The position numbers and the translations under genes are program-made. A stretch of DNA of 59,452 nt from NCBI GenBank assembly GCA_016178725.1, contig JACOSV010000031.1, positions 1 to 59,452 of the forward strand. The letters run 5' to 3'. Shown here one piece after another: positions 9,816-18,253 of the stretch. Every line of letters starts with the position of its first letter. Within the stretch, counting starts at the first letter, position 1. The stretch comes from Candidatus Eiseniibacteriota bacterium. GTDB taxonomy: Bacteria; Eisenbacteria; RBG-16-71-46. The notes under the pieces are model-generated. The model did no database searches. It had not been told where the DNA came from and saw only the letters and a list, made by a program, of their open reading frames with translations.

Positions 9816-10798
9816 GGGCGGGAGGTCACGCGCGTGCTGTCGGGGAGGCCGCGGTGGCCTTCGATCACCACCGTATCGCCGGCGCGGAGATCGGAGCCGA
9901 CCAGCTCGCGCCAGCCGTTCGCCGCGGCGCCGAGCCTGACGCCGTGCCACGCGAGCCGGCCGGTCGCGTCGATCGCGGCGATCCGCCGCTCGCCGGTCAA
10001 GTCGTCCTCGACGATCGCCGAATCGGGCGCCGCGAGCGCGTGGTGCGCGATGCCGACCGTGATCTCGGCGGTCGCGAAGCGCCCGAGCTCGGGCGTCGTG
10101 CCGCCCTCGGGCGCGAGCCACACCAGCGACGCCTGATCGGCGTCGCTCGCCATCGGCAGCACGCGCGTGACGTGCGCGGCGTGCGGCGGAGCGCCCGGCG
10201 CACGCACGGTCGCCGCCTGGCCGGCGTGCACGCGCTTCGCATCCGAGGCGGGGACATGCGCCTCGAAGACCAGCGTCGCCCACGGCGCGAGCGCGAGCAC
10301 CTCGACGCCGTCCGCGACCTCGGCGCCGGGCTCGACCGTGCGGCGGACCACGATGCCCGCCTGCCGCGCGACCAGCGGCACGCGCACGAGATCGCGGCGC
10401 GCGAGCGCGAGCGCGCGCTCGGCGTCGGCGCGCGCCTCGGCGCCCTGCGCCTCGCGCGCCAGCAGCTCGGCGCCGTGGAGTGCCGCCCACGCGCTCTTGG
10501 GCACCAGCGTGCCCGTGGTCTGCCCGGCCTCGACGCGGTCGCCGACGGTCACGGTGAGCGCCTCGATCACGCCCGCGGCGGGCGCCGAGATCACGAGCTC
10601 GCCGCCCGAGCGCCACTGCCCGGGCGCGGTGAGCGCGTCGGCGAACGCGCGCTCCTCGAGCTTCGCGACGCGCACCGGCACGACCGCGCCGGCCGTGTCG
10701 CCCGCGGCGTCGTCCTTGTCCCCTTTCGCGCCGCCGCATCCCGAAACGGCGAGCACGGCGAGGGCGACCAGCATCGCGTTCCGGCGGCGTTCGATCAT
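9812..10798 (-). CDS. RND efflux periplasmic adaptor lipoprotein (membrane fusion protein)
   Basis: A 328-residue HlyD/AcrA-type adaptor. The N-terminus is a lipoprotein signal with lipobox VSGCGG around residues 17-22, followed by an Asp/Gly-rich linker. Barrel-sandwich (lipoyl) half-motifs are ISAPAAGVIEALTVTVGDRV and RQAGIVVRRTVEPGAEV, flanking a short helical hairpin rich in Ala/Glu/Arg (about 110-150). A beta-barrel domain and a membrane-proximal domain (VEDDLTGERRIAAI) follow. It bridges the inner-membrane pump and the outer-membrane channel. The ATG at 10798 overlaps the channel gene stop (ATGA), and its own stop overlaps the pump start, so the three genes are translationally chained. 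Confidence 0.92.
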   Translation of the reverse strand: MIERRRNAMLVALAVLAVSGCGGAKGDKDDAAGDTAGAVVPVRVAKLEERAFADALTAPGQWRSGGELVISAPAAGVIEALTVTVGDRVEAGQTTGTLVPKSAWAALHGAELLAREAQGAEARADAERALALARRDLVRVPLVARQAGIVVRRTVEPGAEVADGVEVLALAPWATLVFEAHVPASDAKRVHAGQAATVRAPGAPPHAAHVTRVLPMASDADQASLVWLAPEGGTTPELGRFATAEITVGIAHHALAAPDSAIVEDDLTGERRIAAIDATGRLAWHGVRLGAAANGWRELVGSDLRAGDTVVIEGHRGLPDSTRVTSRP

Positions 10799-12144
10799 CG
10801 GCGCAGCTCTCCTTCCCATTGCGCGAGACCCGTCGCGAGCCGCGCGTCGGCGAGCCGCGTGCGCGCATCGTCGAGCTGGCGGCGCGCGTCGAGCACCTCG
10901 AGCAGGCTCGAAGCGCCGCCGGCGTACTGGCTGCGCAGCCGCAGCACGTGGTCGTCCGCGCGCGCCACCGAAGCGCGCGACAGTGTCAGGCGTTCGGCCG
11001 CCGCGCGCCAGCGTCCGAGCAGATCCATCATCACGCGCCGGCGCTCGCCGAGCGCGGCAGCGGCGCGCAGCCCGGCGGCGCGGAGCTCGGCCTGCCGAGC
11101 GTTCACGACGGCGCGCGACGCCGTCCGATCGAGGATCGGCCGGTGGAACTGGAGCGAGACCGACGCGCCGAGATCCCGGCGCAGGCGGTCGGCGAACGTC
11201 GCGTCGGGATTTGTAAGACGCAAGTCCTCGGGGACGGCGCGGGTGAGGTCGCTGCCGGCGAGACCCGCGTCGGCGGCGAGGTCGACGGTCACGCGGCCCC
11301 GCAGGACCGCCTGCTCGAGCGCGATCCGCGCGCCCTCGGCGTCGGCATACGCGGCGCGGACCTCCGGGGCGTCGCGCGCGCGCTCGAGCCACGCGAGCGA
11401 ATCGACGGTCGAGGGCACCGCCACCGCGATCGAGTCGGAACCGACGATGCGCAACGGCGTGGCCGGATCGCGGCCGAGGACCTGCGACAGCTCGCGCATC
11501 AGCATGCCCTGCTCCTCTGTGAGCACGCTGATCTGCGCAACTACCGCATCCACCGCGATCCGCACGCGCACCGCGTCCGCGCGATCGCCTCCGCCGCGCA
11601 CGCCCGACTCGATCAGCGTCGCGAGACGCTCGAGCCATTGGAGGCTCGCGCGCGCGTACGCCTCCTGATCGCGATGCTGCAGCAGGTCGAGCGCGAGCGC
11701 CGCGGCGCGGAGGCCGGCTTCGCGCGCGATGCGGTCGCGGTCGAACCGCGACTGGACCACTGCGAGCGTCGCGGCCGCGCGCTCGCGGCGGCGCGCGCCG
11801 CCGTCGGCGAGCGGCAGGTCCATGCCGAGCTTGAGCGAGTAGTCGCCGAGATTGGTCAGCGCGGGATCGTACGACCACGCGGGCGCGACGGTCGCGCCGC
11901 CGGTGAACGCGAACGACGGTCGCCGGTTGCGCGATGCGGCGGTGGAATCGAAGCGCGCCGCGTCGTGCACGGCGATGGCGATCTGGACGTCCGGCGCCGT
12001 CGCGCGCGCGATGCGGACGCACTCTGCGACGGTGAACGAGTCGGGCGTCGGCGCCGGACCGAACAGAACCTGCGCCCGGACGGGTGCGGCGAGCGCGCCG
12101 AGCAGGGCGGCAGGCGCGAGGCCCGCGAACATCAGACGTCGCAT
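10795..12144 (-). CDS. TolC-family outer-membrane efflux channel
   Basis: A 449-residue protein with a Sec signal peptide (cleavage near PVRAQ, about residue 24) and the two long OEP repeats of the TolC family. These are seen as heptad-rich segments such as DSTAASRNRRPSFAFTGG...LDLPL-type strands and C-terminal LRSQYAGGASSLLEVLDARR, a classic OEP signature. It forms the outer-membrane and periplasmic tunnel for the pump encoded by the next two genes. It is the first gene of the efflux operon; the 133 bp upstream hold a GC-rich hairpin (12227-12247) but no convincing promoter. Confidence 0.92.
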   Translation of the reverse strand: MRRLMFAGLAPAALLGALAAPVRAQVLFGPAPTPDSFTVAECVRIARATAPDVQIAIAVHDAARFDSTAASRNRRPSFAFTGGATVAPAWSYDPALTNLGDYSLKLGMDLPLADGGARRRERAAATLAVVQSRFDRDRIAREAGLRAAALALDLLQHRDQEAYARASLQWLERLATLIESGVRGGGDRADAVRVRIAVDAVVAQISVLTEEQGMLMRELSQVLGRDPATPLRIVGSDSIAVAVPSTVDSLAWLERARDAPEVRAAYADAEGARIALEQAVLRGRVTVDLAADAGLAGSDLTRAVPEDLRLTNPDATFADRLRRDLGASVSLQFHRPILDRTASRAVVNARQAELRAAGLRAAAALGERRRVMMDLLGRWRAAAERLTLSRASVARADDHVLRLRSQYAGGASSLLEVLDARRQLDDARTRLADARLATGLAQWEGELRR

Positions 12145-12277
12145 GAGCGGATGGGCCGGTCCCCGATTGGTATTCGAGCGTGCTTCCCCGCGAATAGCGC
12201 CGCGGCCAGCATACTGCATCGGGTACGCGCGGCCGGCGCGGCCGCGCACGCAAACGCCGGCGCCGATCGGGCCGCCG

Positions 12278-13090
12278 TCAGGGCGCCGCGCCCAGCGTAA
12301 GCGCGATCCCGGCGCGGCCGGGCGCGAGGCGGAGACCGATGCGATGGCCGCGCCCGGCCTCGCGGCGCAGCACGATCTCGGCCTTGCTCGCGGTCCAGAG
12401 GCCGACGGCCGCGCCAGCCACCACGTCGCTCGCCCAGTGGTCATCGTCGTGAACGCGCGACCAGCCGACCAGCGCGGCGGCCGGGTAGGCGACCCACGGC
12501 ACCCAGCGCGCGTCGCACTCGCGGTCCACGGCGCGCGCGAGCGCGAATGCGATCGTCGTGTGGCCGGAGGGCATCGCGTCGTGGCTCGAGAACGGATCGA
12601 AGCGGTGCGGATCGTCCGGCGTCTCGCTCGGGCGCGAGCGGCCGATCGCGCGCTTGAGCGCGAGCGCCACGACGCCTGCCGCCACGGTCGAGATGCCGGC
12701 CCGCGCGACCGACGCGGCGGCGGCGTCGCGATGCGCAAGCCGCGCCGCTCCGTAGCCGGCCGCGAGCACGGGCAGGACGACCGCGCCGTCGCCGAGCCAG
12801 CGCACGTCGGCGGCGAGCCGGCGCTGCCAGTCCGAGCGCGGCGCCAGCGCGCGATGGCGGAACCACTCGTCCCCGCTCATCACACCCAGCACCGCCCCCG
12901 CCGCGATCGCCGTTTCGAGCACGTCGCGGCGACCGACGATCGGCGCGTCCGTGGCCGCGCGCCCATCCGCGATGGCCGGGCCCGCGCACATGACGAGCAG
13001 CGCAAGCGCCGTGGAGACTCGCGCGCCCAGGGTGTAGGCTCTCGCACGATCGCGCGCTCCGTTTCCCGACGTCCGTGTCATCGCCATCAT
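12278..13090 (-). CDS. PAP2-superfamily membrane phosphatase
   Basis: A 270-residue protein with an N-terminal hydrophobic signal or anchor (about 20-42) and the three acid-phosphatase motifs: KRAIGRSRP (KX6RP), PSGHTT, and SRVHDDDHWASDVV (SRX5HX3D). All catalytic residues are present. PAP2 enzymes dephosphorylate lipid phosphates such as undecaprenyl pyrophosphate or phosphatidate at the outer face of the membrane; the exact lipid is unknown. Two adjacent ATGs (13090, 13087) and one at 13081 could serve as start, and none has a strong Shine-Dalgarno. It is divergent from pepT with only 15 bp between coding regions. Confidence 0.87.
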   Translation of the reverse strand: MMAMTRTSGNGARDRARAYTLGARVSTALALLVMCAGPAIADGRAATDAPIVGRRDVLETAIAAGAVLGVMSGDEWFRHRALAPRSDWQRRLAADVRWLGDGAVVLPVLAAGYGAARLAHRDAAAASVARAGISTVAAGVVALALKRAIGRSRPSETPDDPHRFDPFSSHDAMPSGHTTIAFALARAVDRECDARWVPWVAYPAAALVGWSRVHDDDHWASDVVAGAAVGLWTASKAEIVLRREAGRGHRIGLRLAPGRAGIALTLGAAP

Positions 13091-13105
13091 TCGAGGGAGA
13101 TCCCC

Positions 13106-14362
13106 GTGCCGTCCTCGCCCACCGCCGTGCGCACCAGCGCCGTCGATCGTTTCCTGCGCTACGTCACCTACGATACGCAATCGGCCGAGGGATCGAAGAC
13201 CTATCCGAGCACCGCGAAGCAGCTCGTCCTGCTCGACCGGCTCGCCGCCGAGCTGAAGGCGCTCGGCCTCGCCGACGCCATGCGCGACGCGAACGGCTAC
13301 GTCACCGCCACGATCCCCGCCACGACGAAAAAGACCGGCGTTCCGGTGATCGGCTTCGTCGCCCACGTGGACACCTCGCCCGAGGCGAGCGGCGCCGGCG
13401 TCAAGCCCATCGTACACGCGGACTGGAAGGGCGGTGACATCACGCTCCCGGACGATCCGACGGCGGTGCTGCGCGTGCGCGACATCCCGGAGCTCGCCGA
13501 GCAGGTCGGCCACGACATCATCACCGCCTCGGGCACGACGCTTCTCGGCGCCGACAACAAGGCCGGTGTCGCCGCGATCGTCGCCGCGGTCGAGCACTTC
13601 ATGGCGCATCCCGAGATCGCACACGGCGCGATCCGCATCGCGTTCACGCCCGACGAGGAGGTGGGACGCGGCACGGAGCGGTTCGACGTGCCGGCGTTCG
13701 GCGCCGCCTGCGCCTACACGATGGACGGCGCGGGGCGCGGCACGCTCGAGATCGAGACGTTCTCGGCCGACGCGATCACATTCACGTTCCACGGCTTCAA
13801 CACGCATCCCGGGTTCGCCAAGGACCGCATGGTGAACTCGATCAAGGTCGCCGCCGACTTCATCGCCCGCCTGCCGAAGGACATGTCGCCCGAGACCGCC
13901 GCCGGGCGCGAGGGCTTCGTCCATCCATACGTGCTGCAGGGCTCGGTCGAGAAGACGAGCGTGCGCTTCCTGATCCGCGACTTCGTCACCGCCGAGCTCG
14001 CGAGGAAGGAGGCGAAGCTCGAAGCGCTCGCGCGCGCGGCGACGGCGGCGTGGCCGGGCGCGTCGGTGACGGTCGAGGTCGAGGAGTCGTACCGCAATAT
14101 GAAAGAGGTGCTCGACCGGCATCCCCAGGTCGTGGATCACGCGCGCGAGGCGATCCGCCGCGCCGGGCTCGAGGTGCGCGAGACGCCGGTGCGCGGCGGC
14201 ACCGACGGCTCGCGCCTCTGCTTCATGGGGCTGCCGACGCCCAACATCTTCGCGGGCGAGAACAACTTTCACTCGCGGCTCGAGTGGGTCTCGGTCCAGG
14301 ACATGGAGAAGGCGGTCGAAACCATCGTGCACCTCGCACGCATCTGGGAGGAGCGGGCGTAG
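13106..14362 (+). CDS. pepT: Peptidase T (tripeptide aminopeptidase)
   Basis: A 418-residue M20B metallopeptidase. Zinc-ligand and catalytic motifs are all visible: GFVAHVDTSPEASG (His/Asp), LLGADNKAG (bridging Asp), FTPDEEVGRG (general-base Glu plus ligand), and the final His in ENNFHSRLEW. The dimerisation insert contains FHGFNTHPGFAKDRMVNS, the PepT hallmark. It removes the N-terminal residue from tripeptides in the cytoplasm. The GTG at 13106 is chosen because GGGAGA lies seven bases upstream and the protein opens directly into the RFLRYVTYDTQS motif. It is followed 23 bases later by a PLP decarboxylase gene on the same strand. Confidence 0.94.
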   Translation: MPSSPTAVRTSAVDRFLRYVTYDTQSAEGSKTYPSTAKQLVLLDRLAAELKALGLADAMRDANGYVTATIPATTKKTGVPVIGFVAHVDTSPEASGAGVKPIVHADWKGGDITLPDDPTAVLRVRDIPELAEQVGHDIITASGTTLLGADNKAGVAAIVAAVEHFMAHPEIAHGAIRIAFTPDEEVGRGTERFDVPAFGAACAYTMDGAGRGTLEIETFSADAITFTFHGFNTHPGFAKDRMVNSIKVAADFIARLPKDMSPETAAGREGFVHPYVLQGSVEKTSVRFLIRDFVTAELARKEAKLEALARAATAAWPGASVTVEVEESYRNMKEVLDRHPQVVDHAREAIRRAGLEVRETPVRGGTDGSRLCFMGLPTPNIFAGENNFHSRLEWVSVQDMEKAVETIVHLARIWEERA

Positions 14363-14385
14363 CGTCCCCCGGCCCCGATCGCGCG

Positions 14386-15774
14386 ATGGGCACGGACAAA
14401 GCGACCGCGGGCCGGCTCGACCGCGCGACGCTGCGCATTCTCGACCGGGCGCTCGCGCGCCTCGACGCCGGCTTCACCGGCCTCCCGCCAGCGGACACGG
14501 CGCCGCTGGCCGCCGAGGGGATCGAGGCCGTGATGCTCGAGGTCGCGACGCGGATGCGAGACAACGCGCCGCTCTTCCATCCGCTCTACGCCGGCCAGAT
14601 GCTCAAGCCGCCGCATCCGGTGGCGCGTCTTGCGTACGCGCTCGCGCAGTGGATCAATCCCAACAACCACGCGCTCGAGAGCAGCCGCGCCAGCTCGGCG
14701 ATGGAGCGCGAGGCGGTCGCCGAGATCGCGACGATGTTCGGCTGGACGACGCACCTCGGCCACCTCACCGGCGGCGGGACGATGGCCAACCTCGAAGCGC
14801 TGTGGGTCGCGGGACGCCTCGCGCCCGGCCGCGTCGTGCTCGGCTCGTCGCAGGCGCACTACACGCACGGCCGGATCGGCGAGGTGCTCGGCCTCGCGTT
14901 CGAGCCGGTCGCGTGCGACCGGAAGGCGCGGATGGACCTCGCGGCGCTCGAGACGCGGCTGGCCGCGGGCGACGTGGGCACGGTGGTGGCGACGATGGGC
15001 ACGACCGCGGCCGGCGCGGTGGATCCGCTGCCCGCGATCCTCGCGCTCCGCGAACGCTACGGCTTCCGCGTCCACGCCGACGCCGCCTACGGCGGCTACT
15101 TCGCGCTCGGCTCGAGCCTCGGCGACGATGCGCGCGGCGCGTACGACCGGCTCGATCAGGTGGACTCGATCGTCATCGATCCGCACAAGCACGGCCTCCA
15201 GCCCTACGGCTGCGGCTGCGTGCTGTTCCGCGACCCCACGATCGGCCGCTTCTACAAGCACGATTCGCCGTACACCTACTTCGGGTCGAAGGAGCTCCAC
15301 CTCGGCGAGATCAGCCTCGAGTGCTCGCGCGCCGGCGCGGCGGCGGTCGCGCTGTGGGCGACGCAGCGCCTGCTGCCGCTCATGCGCGGCGGCGTGTTCG
15401 CGCGCGCGCTCGACGACTCGCGCGCCGCGGCGCTCGCGCTCCACGCCCGGCTCGCCGCCGACGCGCGCTTCGCCGTGCCGTTCGCGCCCGAGCTCGACAT
15501 CGTCGTCTGGGCGCCGCGCGCCGCGACCGCGGCCGAGGCGAGTGTCCGCTCGCGCCGGCTCTTCGACGCCGCGGCGGATCGCCACCTGCACCTCGCCCGC
15601 GCCGATCTGCCGGCGGCATGGTTCGGCCCCGAGGCCGGGTTCGCCGGCGAGCCGGGCACGGTCACGTGCCTGCGCTCGGCGCTGATGAAGCCCGAGCACC
15701 GCGCGTGGCTCGACCGCATCTGGACGATCCTCGATGCCGCGGGCCGCGACGCGCTCGGCGGCGCCGCGCGGTGA
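14386..15774 (+). CDS. Group II pyridoxal-phosphate-dependent amino acid decarboxylase
   Basis: A 462-residue fold-type I PLP enzyme of the glutamate/aromatic-amino-acid decarboxylase group. Visible landmarks are HLTGGGTMANLEAL (phosphate-binding), the VVATMGTTAAGAVDPL strand, HADAAYGGYF with the PLP-pairing Asp, and DPHKHGLQPYG with the Schiff-base Lys. The substrate cannot be named; related proteins include aspartate, tyrosine and diaminobutyrate decarboxylases. Its position 23 bp after pepT suggests amino-acid catabolism or amine formation from peptides. The ATG at 14386 is the first in-frame start after the pepT stop; an upstream Shine-Dalgarno is not obvious. Confidence 0.88.
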   Translation: MGTDKATAGRLDRATLRILDRALARLDAGFTGLPPADTAPLAAEGIEAVMLEVATRMRDNAPLFHPLYAGQMLKPPHPVARLAYALAQWINPNNHALESSRASSAMEREAVAEIATMFGWTTHLGHLTGGGTMANLEALWVAGRLAPGRVVLGSSQAHYTHGRIGEVLGLAFEPVACDRKARMDLAALETRLAAGDVGTVVATMGTTAAGAVDPLPAILALRERYGFRVHADAAYGGYFALGSSLGDDARGAYDRLDQVDSIVIDPHKHGLQPYGCGCVLFRDPTIGRFYKHDSPYTYFGSKELHLGEISLECSRAGAAAVALWATQRLLPLMRGGVFARALDDSRAAALALHARLAADARFAVPFAPELDIVVWAPRAATAAEASVRSRRLFDAAADRHLHLARADLPAAWFGPEAGFAGEPGTVTCLRSALMKPEHRAWLDRIWTILDAAGRDALGGAAR

Positions 15775-15810
15775 TCCGGCGTTGATGTCGGGGCCCACAG
15801 GGCGTCGCTG

Positions 15811-17733
15811 ATGTCACGCGCCGAGGAGCGTCCGGCCCGTCCGCTCATGATCTGGGACGGCGAGTGTTCGTTCTGCCGACGCTGGATCGAGCGCTGGCGC
15901 TGGGCGCTCGGCGACCGCGTCGAGTTCGCGACGTATCAGCGCGTCGCGGCGCGCTTCCCCGCGATCCCGGTCGAGCAGTTCCGCGCGGCGGTGCACCTCG
16001 TCGAGCCCGACGGCCGCGTGTCGCGCGGCGCCGAGGCGGTCCATCGCGCGCTGTCGCTCGCGCCGGGGCAAGGCTGGCGGATCATGCTCTACGAGCGGGT
16101 GCCCGGCTTCGCCCGCGTCAGCGAGGCGGTCTATCGCTTCGTCGCCGGGCACCGGCCGGCGTTCGACCGGCTGACGACGTGGCTCTGGGGGCCGCACGTC
16201 GTCCCGCCCGGGCGCAGACTCACGGCGTGGATCTTCCTCCGCCTCGTCGGCGTCGCGTACCTGATCGCGTTCGTCTCGCTGTGGAGCCAGATCGACGGTC
16301 TGATCGGCTCGCGCGGCATCCTGCCCGCGGGCCTCTACCTCGACGCCGTGCGTGAGCACTTAGGCCCCGGCCTCGCGAGCTTCCGGTTCGCGCCGACGCT
16401 CGCGTGGCTCGGCGCGGGCGACAGCGCGCTGCACGCGATGTGCGCGGCCGGGACGATCGCCGCGGCGCTGGTCGTGGCGGGGATCGCCGCGCCGCTCGCG
16501 CTGGCCGCGTGCTGGGCGCTCTACCTCTCGCTCGTCACGGTCGGCCAGAACTTCCTCTGGTTCCAGTGGGACAGCCTGCTGCTCGAGACCGGCATGCTCG
16601 CGATCGTGCTCGCGCCGCGCCGCGTGTGGTCGCGACCCGGGCGCGATCCCGAGCCGCCGCCGCTCGCGGTTGCCGTCATGCTGTGGCTGCTGTTCCGGCT
16701 CATGGTCTCCTCGTCAGCGGTCAAGATCGCGAGCGGCGATCCGACGTGGCGCAACCTCACCGCGCTCACCTACCACTACGAGACGCAGTGCCTGCCGGCG
16801 TGGCCCGCGTGGTTCATGCATCACCTCTCGGCCGGCGTCCAGCGCTTCTCGGTCGGGGCCATGTTCGCGTGCGAGGGTGCGGCGCCGTTCCTGCTGCTCG
16901 CGCCGCGCCGTCTGCGCTTCGCCGGCATCGCGGCGATGATCGGCCTCCAGCTCCTGATCGCCGCGACCGGCAACTATGGATTCTTCAACGTGCTCGCGAT
17001 CGCGCTCTGCCTGCTCGCGCTCGACGACGGCGTGTGGCCGTGGCGGTGGCCCGCGGCCCGCGCGTCACGAGCCGCCGCGCGTGCCGCGCCGGACGGGCTC
17101 CCGCCCGCGACGATCCGCGCGCGCCACGCTCCGGGGGCGCTCGCGATCGCCGCCGCCGCCGTGTACGTCGCCTTGAGCCTCGTCCCGCTGCTGCAGGTGC
17201 TGCAGCGGCCAACGGCGTGGATGGGGCCGGTCGCGGCGATCCACGCGCAGCTCGCGGGGTTCCGGAGCGTGGATCGCTACGGGCTCTTCGCCGTGATGAC
17301 GACGCGGCGGAACGAGATCGAGCTCGAGGGCAGCATGGACGGCGTGGCGTGGCGTCCGTACGCGTTCCGCTGGAAGCCGGGCGACCTCACGCGCCGGCCG
17401 GAGTTCGTCGCGCCGCACATGCCGCGCCTCGACTGGCAGATGTGGTTCGCGGCGCTCGGCGACTTCCGCAACGAGACCTGGTTCCTGCCGTTTTGCCGCC
17501 GCGTGCTCGAGGGCTCGCCGCCGGTGATGCGCCTGATGGGGCCCGATCCGTTCGCGGGGATCCCGCCGCGCTATCTGCGCGCGGTGGTCTACGACTATCA
17601 CTTCACCGACGCGGCGACGCGGCGCGTGACCGGGGCGTGGTGGCGGCGGACGCCGCTCGGGCTCTACTGCCCCGTGCTCGCGCTCGAGGGCGGGCGGCTG
17701 ATCGCGGCGCCGCAGCCGGCGCCGGCGCGGTGA
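15811..17733 (+). CDS. DCC-domain / lipase maturation factor (LMF1-like) fusion membrane protein
   Basis: A 640-residue protein that appears to join two families. Residues 1-115 are a DCC-type (DUF393) thioredoxin-like domain starting LMIWDGECSFCRRW, with the CxxC pair. From about 135 it is a polytopic membrane protein with several hydrophobic helices. The segment WRNLTALTYHYETQCLPAWP (about 312-331) is a strong hallmark of lipase maturation factor 1. The C-terminal soluble region (about 470-635) includes PRLDWQMWFAALGDFRNETW, also LMF-like. LMF1 supports folding of secreted lipases in animals; bacterial roles are undefined. A redox head on an LMF body suggests a membrane thiol-redox or folding factor, but this is inference. 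Confidence 0.8.
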   Translation: MSRAEERPARPLMIWDGECSFCRRWIERWRWALGDRVEFATYQRVAARFPAIPVEQFRAAVHLVEPDGRVSRGAEAVHRALSLAPGQGWRIMLYERVPGFARVSEAVYRFVAGHRPAFDRLTTWLWGPHVVPPGRRLTAWIFLRLVGVAYLIAFVSLWSQIDGLIGSRGILPAGLYLDAVREHLGPGLASFRFAPTLAWLGAGDSALHAMCAAGTIAAALVVAGIAAPLALAACWALYLSLVTVGQNFLWFQWDSLLLETGMLAIVLAPRRVWSRPGRDPEPPPLAVAVMLWLLFRLMVSSSAVKIASGDPTWRNLTALTYHYETQCLPAWPAWFMHHLSAGVQRFSVGAMFACEGAAPFLLLAPRRLRFAGIAAMIGLQLLIAATGNYGFFNVLAIALCLLALDDGVWPWRWPAARASRAAARAAPDGLPPATIRARHAPGALAIAAAAVYVALSLVPLLQVLQRPTAWMGPVAAIHAQLAGFRSVDRYGLFAVMTTRRNEIELEGSMDGVAWRPYAFRWKPGDLTRRPEFVAPHMPRLDWQMWFAALGDFRNETWFLPFCRRVLEGSPPVMRLMGPDPFAGIPPRYLRAVVYDYHFTDAATRRVTGAWWRRTPLGLYCPVLALEGGRLIAAPQPAPAR

Positions 17734-17735
17734 GG

Positions 17736-17879
17736 CTAGTGGTGGCTCTTCTGGCGGATGCGCTCGGCCTTCCGGGTCAGGAGGCCGGTGACGACGAACA
17801 GCACCAGCACCACGCCGACCCACACCACGGCGTAGATCGAGAACACCGTTCGCAGCGTCGATTCGAGGTCGAGGATCAT
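17736..17879 (-). CDS. Small single-span membrane protein, 47 residues (CcmD-like)
   Basis: A short frame reading M-I-L-D-L-E-S-T, then one strongly hydrophobic helix (VFSIYAVVWVGVVLVLFVV, about 12-30) and a basic tail (RKAERIRQKSHH). GGAG lies nine bases before the ATG, supporting translation. The pattern (short acidic start, one helix with YAVVW, positively charged cytoplasmic end) resembles CcmD or other one-span accessory subunits, but no cytochrome c maturation genes are near. It is convergent with, and two bases from, the LMF-like gene stop. Function unknown; it may be a stand-alone small membrane protein. Confidence 0.5.
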   Translation of the reverse strand: MILDLESTLRTVFSIYAVVWVGVVLVLFVVTGLLTRKAERIRQKSHH

Positions 17880-17933
17880 CGGGTCGGTCTCCGGCGTTCA
17901 TCGGACGGGCGAGCGGCGCGTATCCTAACGGGT

Positions 17934-18203
17934 GTGAACCGACGACACCAGACGGCGCAGAGCGCGCGGCCGGTGATGGTGGTCGAGGGCGGATGGACCT
18001 CGGCGTCGGTGGGCGGCGTCGTGTCGTCGCCGGCTACGCAGGCGCGCTACATCCGGCGCCAGGCGCAGCTGCTCGATCAGGCGCGCGCGCGCTTCGTCTT
18101 CCAGCTCACGTTCACCGATCTCGACTTGAGCGGCATGCCGCCGGGGTCAAACCTCCAGTTTTTCGCTTCGCTCGGCCTCGTGGACGTGACGATCGCGCCG
18201 AAG
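17934..18203 (+). pseudogene. C-terminal remnant of a TIM-barrel glycosidase-like protein
   Basis: From a GTG at 17934 the frame encodes about 90 residues that look like real protein. VVEGGWTS resembles the beta-7 nucleophile strand of clan-A glycosidases, ATQARYIRRQAQLL the following helix, and FVFQLTFTDLDLSGMPPG the beta-8 strand, ending near LGLVDVTIAPK. The remaining barrel is absent: upstream lies the oppositely oriented 47-residue gene. Past 18203 the frame turns into low-quality sequence, while the +1 frame reads ADARDAVERERTL, compatible with a lost frame. I read it as a decayed gene fragment; a short intact gene is less likely. Confidence 0.45.
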
Positions 18204-18253
18204 AACGGCGCCCCGCGCCGATGCGCGGGACGCCGTCGAGCGGGAACGAACGC

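Noticed and set aside
4573-10136. Very long open frames on the plus strand opposite the helicase, methyltransferase and RND genes
   Set aside because: High G+C removes stops in antisense frames. The translations are Arg/Ala/Gly-rich with no domain, while the minus strand has full-length families.
12227-12247. GC-rich hairpin between the PAP2 and TolC genes as a terminator
   Set aside because: The 8-bp stem has no T-run on either strand and such hairpins arise easily at this base composition.
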